Source of the DNA: an uncultured Candidatus Actinomarina sp.
Lineage (GTDB): Bacteria > Actinomycetota > Acidimicrobiia > Actinomarinales > Actinomarinaceae
DNA: 34,622 nt
Assembly: GCA_902615855.1 (NCBI GenBank)
Contig: CACMQN010000010.1
Location: 1 to 34,622 of the forward strand
Reading direction: 5' to 3'
A program made the translations under genes and the position numbers. The notes under the pieces are model-generated. The model was given only the letters and a program-made list of their open reading frames with translations. It made no database searches and was not told the DNA's origin. Below are positions 30,722-34,622 of this stretch, one piece after another; the first letter of the stretch is position 1, and the number at the start of each line of letters is the position of its first letter.

Positions 30722-31324
30722 CTAAAACTGTAAATTTTTAGACCATCTTGGTCTATGCTGAAGAAAACTATTGAAATCTTCCTCATCATCTATTTCAAAA
30801 CTAAATTCTTTATTAAATGATTTTTTGATATCTAAATTCTCTTTAAGAAAAATATTCATGTGATTATCAAAACTATTTTTACCATACATTAATTTTTTAA
30901 TTTTAATATTTCCTCCAAGCAGAGGAGTTCCGCTATCTTTACTTGAACATATTACAATCTGGGATGACTTGCATTCTTTTATCCATTCTTGTGCATAAAA
31001 ATTGTTTAGGTATGGAAGGTCAGCATGGCAGATAGTCCAATATTCATATTCATAAGAATGAAGAAACTCTTCTAGCTCAAAATTTAAACCCTTTTTACTG
31101 GTTGAGAATGTCTCAATATCATTATTCTTACAGTAATCAATAACAAGCCTATCATTTGTGATACAAACAATTTTTGTTTCATCATTTTCAAATGATTTCA
31201 CTATATTTTCAAACATTCCTTTTGACAGTTCTATTCTTTTTTCGACGCTGAGAACATTTTCAAGTCTAGACATAGGATTTTTAAAATTTCTTACGGGGAT
31301 ACCTATCAAAAAATTTTTTAACAT
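30722..31324 (-). CDS. cofC: CofC/FbiD-like guanylyltransferase (coenzyme F420 synthesis)
   Basis: This enzyme transfers GMP to phosphoenolpyruvate or 2-phospholactate to start F420 side-chain assembly. The 200-residue protein fits the family: IPVRNFKNPMSRLENVLS near the N terminus with the nucleotide-binding Lys/Arg set, RIELSKGMFENIVKSF, GLNFELEEFLHSY, ICHADLPYLNN with the metal Asp, and GTPLLGG followed by YGKNSFDNHMNIFL. The usual GGTN motif is changed to SGTPLLGG, so it is a divergent member. It diverges from pyk, whose product pathway uses phosphoenolpyruvate, with 43 bases between starts. F420-dependent enzymes are common in actinobacteria. A related nucleotidyltransferase role is possible. 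Confidence 0.8.
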   Translation of the reverse strand: MLKNFLIGIPVRNFKNPMSRLENVLSVEKRIELSKGMFENIVKSFENDETKIVCITNDRLVIDYCKNNDIETFSTSKKGLNFELEEFLHSYEYEYWTICHADLPYLNNFYAQEWIKECKSSQIVICSSKDSGTPLLGGNIKIKKLMYGKNSFDNHMNIFLKENLDIKKSFNKEFSFEIDDEEDFNSFLQHRPRWSKNLQF

Positions 31325-31332
31325 TACAACAC

Positions 31333-31361
31333 TTTACATATTCCATGCTATTAAGTTATAT
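31333..31361 (+). promoter_or_regulatory. pyk promoter giving a leaderless mRNA
   Basis: TTTACA (31333-31338), a 17-base spacer and TTATAT (31356-31361) make a good promoter in the 43-base cofC/pyk gap. The seventh base after the -10 box is the A of the pyk ATG at 31368. Confidence 0.65.
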
Positions 31362-31367
31362 ATTGAA

Positions 31368-32765
31368 ATGACTAGAAAAACTAAAATAATCGCAACTGTA
31401 GGTCCAAGTATTCATTCAAAAGAGGCCATAAATGAAATTATTGATGCAGGAGCTAATGTTTTAAGATTAAATTTTTCACATGGTTCTAACGACGAATATA
31501 AACAAATTGTAGATTGGGCTAGATCATCAAATAAAAAGATTGCAATAATGCAAGATATTCAAGGTCCAAAAATAAGAACAGGAAATTTGGAACAATCATT
31601 AGATTTAGCTCAGGGAGCTGAAATTGAAATATTAAATAAAGATTCCAAGAAAAATAACAAAAATATTGTAATAAATTATGAGCAGTTATTTGAAGATGTG
31701 AGTGAAGGTGAACGAATATTAATTGATGATGGAAAATTGTCTCTAAGAGTTACAAAAAAAGAAAAAGATAAAATTCTAGCTGATGTAGAGATTGGTGGAG
31801 AATTAAGGTCAAATCAGGGTGTCGCTTTCCCAGATTCTAATTTATCAGTTTCAACTTTAACAAAAAAAGATATTGAAGATTTAGAGATCGGAAATCAACT
31901 TGGAGTTGATTTTGTTGCTGTTTCTTTTGTTCGAAACGCAGAAGATATTATAAATGTCAAGAATTACATAGATGTTGATACAAAGGTTATTGCAAAAATT
32001 GAACTTAAGTCTGCAGTAAAAAATCTAAAATCAATTATTCATGAGTCAGATGGAGTAATGGTAGCAAGGGGTGACTTAGGTGTACAACTTCCTCTTGAAA
32101 GAATTCCGCTCGTTCAAAAAGAGATATTAAATGAAACCAATTTACAGGGAAAAATTACAATTACAGCTACTGAAATGTTAACTTCAATGATTACTTCTCA
32201 TCGGCCTACAAGGGCAGAGGTTTCGGATATTACAAATGCAATACTTGATGGTACTGATGCTGTAATGTTGTCAGCGGAAACCTCAATCGGTGAAAACCCA
32301 ATTGAGGTTGTAAGTGCCATGGCAAAGATTTGTAGTGAGGTAGACAGTGTTTCTGGTACAAAAATAACTTCATCTAGAGATATATTGACTTCTGATGAAC
32401 TAACAAATTCTCTTTCAAAAGCTGCAGTACAAGTAGCGAATGATTCTAATGCAAAGGCAATCGTAGCTTTTACTGAAACTGGTAAAACAGCATTGTTGAT
32501 TTCTAATCATCGACCTGACGCTTCAATTTTTACATTTACAACTGTTGAAAAGACTTTTAATCAACTCAATTTGATATGGGGAGTAGAACAGATAAAGATA
32601 GAAAGATTGGAAACTACTGATGAGATGTTTGCGATTGCGAATCAATGGTTAACTGAAGAGATGAATTTTTTAAAAAATGATAAAGTAGTTATTGTCGCTG
32701 GTACACCTCCAAATAAAGAGGCAGCAACTAACCTTATTAGAGTAATGAAGATTGGTGAATTTTAA
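31368..32765 (+). CDS. pyk: Pyruvate kinase
   Basis: This enzyme makes ATP and pyruvate from phosphoenolpyruvate and ADP. The 465-residue protein shows TKIIATVGPS, VLRLNFSHG (Arg33, Asn35), MQDIQGPKIRTG, AKIELKSAV with catalytic Lys210 and metal-binding Glu212, MVARGDLGVQLPLERIP, HRPTRAEVSDITNAILDGTD and DAVMLSAETSIGENP. A C-terminal regulatory domain follows (about 345-465). The common QMLESM is EMLTSM here and KIEN is KIEL. The start is set at ATG 31368 because the promoter ends just before it. A longer frame from 31158 would run through the divergent cofC gene and add a non-homologous tail. The next gene overlaps by TAATG. Confidence 0.95.
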   Translation: MTRKTKIIATVGPSIHSKEAINEIIDAGANVLRLNFSHGSNDEYKQIVDWARSSNKKIAIMQDIQGPKIRTGNLEQSLDLAQGAEIEILNKDSKKNNKNIVINYEQLFEDVSEGERILIDDGKLSLRVTKKEKDKILADVEIGGELRSNQGVAFPDSNLSVSTLTKKDIEDLEIGNQLGVDFVAVSFVRNAEDIINVKNYIDVDTKVIAKIELKSAVKNLKSIIHESDGVMVARGDLGVQLPLERIPLVQKEILNETNLQGKITITATEMLTSMITSHRPTRAEVSDITNAILDGTDAVMLSAETSIGENPIEVVSAMAKICSEVDSVSGTKITSSRDILTSDELTNSLSKAAVQVANDSNAKAIVAFTETGKTALLISNHRPDASIFTFTTVEKTFNQLNLIWGVEQIKIERLETTDEMFAIANQWLTEEMNFLKNDKVVIVAGTPPNKEAATNLIRVMKIGEF

Positions 32766-33067
32766 TGGGTCAAAAAATTGAATTAAAAACAACTCAATTT
32801 GGAAAAAACGTCATATTCGACTTAAACAGATCATTATCAGGCCAAGACGGTGAAACCTATTACAATATAGCCCACGCATCATTAACAAATGAAATTAGTG
32901 CACAACTTGCAATGAAACTATTTCAATTCTCAAATGATATTGAAAATATTTTTATTCAATCGAATGTTGTTACTATCAATTTTACAAAAAACATGGGTAC
33001 TGCAGTTACAGACTTTGAAAAGCTAATCGAAGATTTCTTTCTTTTTTATGGAGATGAGGAAGAATGA
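32765..33067 (+). CDS. Nfu N-terminal-domain-like small protein
   Basis: The 100-residue protein resembles the N-terminal (Nfu-N) domain of Fe-S scaffold proteins, especially LFQFSNDIENIFIQSNVVTI then NFTKN and a final helix FEKLIEDFFLFYG. No cysteine is present, so it cannot hold a cluster itself. The CxxC half exists as a separate gene at 15374-15652. The gene is coupled to pyk by TAATG and to the SDR gene by ATGA. Whether it works with the separate Nfu C-domain is inference. A different small protein with a similar fold is possible. Confidence 0.6.
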   Translation: MGQKIELKTTQFGKNVIFDLNRSLSGQDGETYYNIAHASLTNEISAQLAMKLFQFSNDIENIFIQSNVVTINFTKNMGTAVTDFEKLIEDFFLFYGDEEE

Positions 33068-33999
33068 TAGTTGGGGTCACAGGTGCCTCTGGTTTTATTG
33101 GTAAAAAAACAATAAAAATTTTAAAGGATTCTGGCCATGAAGTTAAAAGATTTGTAAGAAGAGAAGTTAAGAATGATGATGAAATTTATTGGAGCCCAGC
33201 AAAGAAGGAAATAGATAAAGACAAATTTCAAGAACTTGATGCAATAATCCATTTAGCTGGAGAAAGTATAGCTCCACAAGATATATTAGGCTTCCTCCCA
33301 TTTGCAGGTGGTCGTTGGTCTAAAGAAAGAAAATCAAGAATTTATTGGTCCAGGAAGTGGGCATCTGATCTTTTTGTGGATACATACAAATCTTGTGAAA
33401 AATATCCAAAAATATTTATCACCGCATCTGGAAATGATATTTATGGAGATCACGGAGATGAGATAGTTACCGAAGAAACCTCTTTTAATCGAGGTCAATT
33501 TTTACAAATGGTAGCAGAAGAATGTTGGGAAGAACCATTATATGAAATTGAAAAGATGGGTGTAAGAGTAATGAAGTGTAGAGCTGGAATTGTTCTAGGG
33601 AAGGGAAATATCGCAACACAAATATTTACACTTATATCAAAATTAAATTTGTCTGGCCCAATTGGAGATGGTATGCAATATTTTTCTTGGGTATCTGTTT
33701 ATGATATGGCGGAGGCATTCGTATTTTGTTTAGAAAATGAAAATATCGATGGCGCTGTGAATGTGACTGCTCCTGAACCTTTGCAACAAAAAGAATTTTC
33801 AAGAGCAATTGCCAAAATTATGGACAAGGCTTTCTTTGCTCCTCCTTTACCGCCAATAATAATGAGATTAGCTGTTGGTTGGGAACTAGGTGAGCAACTT
33901 GGTTTAAATAGTATAAGAGCAATTCCTCAAAAATTATTAAAAGAAGGATTTCAGTTTAAAAACCCTACTTTGGAAACAATGAAAGATGATTTTAATTAA
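33064..33999 (+). CDS. TIGR01777-type SDR epimerase (YfcH/SulA-like)
   Basis: This 311-residue extended short-chain dehydrogenase has the NAD(P)-binding GVTGASGFIGKK (4-15), IHLAGESIA, WSKERKSRIYWSRKWASDLF, the active-site region ITASGNDIYGDHGDE, and a C-terminal part with VNVTAPEPLQQKEFSRAIAK and PPLPPIIMRL. The layout fits the TIGR01777 epimerase group with its DUF1731-like tail. The TASAVGYYG element of many members is TASGNDIYG here, keeping the Tyr. The substrate is unknown. The gene is coupled on both sides (ATGA before, TAATG after). Confidence 0.88.
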   Translation: MIVGVTGASGFIGKKTIKILKDSGHEVKRFVRREVKNDDEIYWSPAKKEIDKDKFQELDAIIHLAGESIAPQDILGFLPFAGGRWSKERKSRIYWSRKWASDLFVDTYKSCEKYPKIFITASGNDIYGDHGDEIVTEETSFNRGQFLQMVAEECWEEPLYEIEKMGVRVMKCRAGIVLGKGNIATQIFTLISKLNLSGPIGDGMQYFSWVSVYDMAEAFVFCLENENIDGAVNVTAPEPLQQKEFSRAIAKIMDKAFFAPPLPPIIMRLAVGWELGEQLGLNSIRAIPQKLLKEGFQFKNPTLETMKDDFN

Positions 34000-34352
34000 T
34001 GAGTAGTTACGAAGAAAGAATGTCGCAGAAATATAATTTTTTCTCTTCTGAGGATAAAAACCAAGTCTCTGATTCGGATGTCGAAAAGGAAACAAAAAAT
34101 GAAGAAATTATTGAAAATGTAGATGAGGTAAATGAAACTCAAGAAGAAGAAAACATGCTCGTTCCAATATCTGCTTGGAAGAAAGTTTTAGACCAACTAG
34201 GAAATTTACATGAGGCTGATAAGTTAATGGCTGAAGCTAGAGAGAGGGCAGCAAAAGCAGAGGCTGAAAGTGAATTTTTAAGAGAAAAACTAAAAAATAC
34301 ACGTGAAGAATTAAACATATTCAAAAAGAAAAAAAGGTTTTTCTTTTTCTAA
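33999..34352 (+). CDS. Coiled-coil protein of unknown function with Lys/Phe tail
   Basis: This 117-residue protein has an acidic, probably disordered first half (about 1-52), then MLVPISAWKKVLDQLGNLHE leading into a coiled coil (about 60-108) rich in Ala, Glu and Lys. It ends KKKKRFFFF, encoded by an A-rich then T-rich inverted repeat that may also act as a terminator. The basic-aromatic tail could touch membranes. Similar short coiled-coil proteins ending in basic and aromatic residues occur in actinobacteria, as far as I recall, with no known role. The gene is coupled by TAATG to the SDR gene and ends four bases before the convergent transporter. Confidence 0.75.
   Translation: MSSYEERMSQKYNFFSSEDKNQVSDSDVEKETKNEEIIENVDEVNETQEEENMLVPISAWKKVLDQLGNLHEADKLMAEARERAAKAEAESEFLREKLKNTREELNIFKKKKRFFFF
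34323..34348 (+). terminator. A/T hairpin inside the coiled-coil gene end
   Basis: AAAAAGAAAAA (34323-34333) and TTTTTCTTTTT (34338-34348) pair over 11 bases around the loop AAGG. It overlaps the last codons of the coiled-coil gene. It has one G-C pair only, so the stem is weak, but the T-rich right arm is terminator-like. It is symmetrical enough to serve the convergent MFS gene too. Confidence 0.4.
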
Positions 34353-34356
34353 TAAC

Positions 34357-34622
34357 TTAATTTACAAAATTGCTTTCATCAGATACACCTCTGATTATAA
34401 AAAATGAAATCATTAAGAGTACAACAAGAGACAGCATGGCAGTATTTCGTCCTAAATTTAAAGTATTAACAATAAAGCCCCACAAAATAGGACCTACAAT
34501 AGTTGCAAATCTTCCAACAGTAGAATATAAACCATAAAATTCACCAAGATGTTCTTTTGGACTAAGTCTTGTCATGAACACTCTGTCAACCGCAAATATT
34601 CCACCAATGTTGAAGCCACCAA
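34357..34622 (-). CDS. MFS transporter, C-terminal part (cut by window edge)
   Basis: The reading frame stays open from the window edge at 34622 to a stop at 34357 and gives about 88 residues. It contains GGFNIGGIFAVDRVFMTRLS, then GEFYGLYSTVGRFATIVGP and a hydrophobic pair of helices before the tail VSDESNFVN. This pattern matches the last third of UMF1/Atg22-like major facilitator transporters, where a loop with RxxxxxLxPxxxxGEFFG precedes the last helices. The substrate is not known. The apparent GTG at 34581 is internal. The gene faces the coiled-coil gene with four bases between the ends. Confidence 0.8.
   Translation of the reverse strand, partial: GGFNIGGIFAVDRVFMTRLSPKEHLGEFYGLYSTVGRFATIVGPILWGFIVNTLNLGRNTAMLSLVVLLMISFFIIRGVSDESNFVN

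Noticed and set aside
31158-31367. Longer pyk start
   Set aside because: It overlaps the divergent cofC gene and the pyk promoter, and pyruvate kinases normally begin at the MTRKTKIIATVGPS segment.

Overview
This 34.6-kb window is a piece of a compact, AT-rich (roughly one third G+C by eye) bacterial chromosome. It most likely comes from a streamlined marine actinobacterium, for example one related to the Actinomarinales. Four lines of evidence point there. The order iscS, mnmA, ligA, gatC, gatA, gatB, then a FAH-family gene, gltX and cofC, resembles the equivalent stretch of mycobacterial chromosomes. A CofC/FbiD-like guanylyltransferase implies coenzyme F420. MurA has Asp in place of the usual catalytic Cys, as in mycobacteria. 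A nickel superoxide dismutase with its own signal-peptidase-like maturase is typical of open-ocean plankton. No mobile element, prophage, CRISPR array or rRNA is visible, and no gene-free stretch exceeds about 150 bases.

Layout: (1) Bases 1-1234 hold a nickel-SOD cluster: sodN on the plus strand, diverging from sodX, a small Cys-rich protein and a cut-off unknown gene. (2) 1231-8673: methionyl-tRNA synthetase, then amtB and gltB (ammonium uptake and assimilation); a GlnR-like operator array lies upstream of amtB. (3) 8716-11921: deoC and two aldehyde-dehydrogenase-family genes (deoxyribose use), the second a catalytically empty, shortened version. (4) 12023-16700: a hotdog thioesterase, an EamA transporter, a GC-rich structured intergenic element, pgl, murA, a NifU C-terminal-domain protein, a lipoprotein and an SRPBCC protein. 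(5) 16743-26489: one long plus-strand run of iscS, mnmA, ligA, dapD, dapE, gatC, gatA and gatB, interrupted only by a small membrane-anchored protein on the other strand. (6) 26470-30721: pgpA, ilvE, an unknown gene, a FAH-family gene, gltX and three tRNA genes (Glu-TTC, Gln-CTG, Glu-CTC). (7) 30722-34622: cofC, pyk, an Nfu-N-like protein, an SDR epimerase, a coiled-coil protein and the end of an MFS transporter.

How the genes fit together: gatCAB, gltX and the Glu/Gln tRNAs supply most of the indirect route to Gln-tRNA(Gln). amtB and gltB feed nitrogen into glutamate. iscS with mnmA supports tRNA 2-thiolation, and iscS with the two Nfu-like pieces may support Fe-S assembly. dapD and dapE are consecutive actions of the succinylase branch of lysine/diaminopimelate synthesis, and murA serves the same wall polymer.

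Gene packing is extreme. All seven convergent gene ends meet within 4 bases or overlap, and co-directional genes are mostly joined by ATGA, TTGA or TAATG overlaps. Several genes (murA, ilvE, pyk, probably iscS) have a promoter -10 box within about 10 bases of the start codon and no Shine-Dalgarno sequence, which suggests leaderless mRNAs. sodN and amtB instead have strong Shine-Dalgarno sequences. The most interesting unexplained item is the element at 13322-13397, with about 50% G+C in an AT-rich background and two interleaved perfect helices that could form a pseudoknot.
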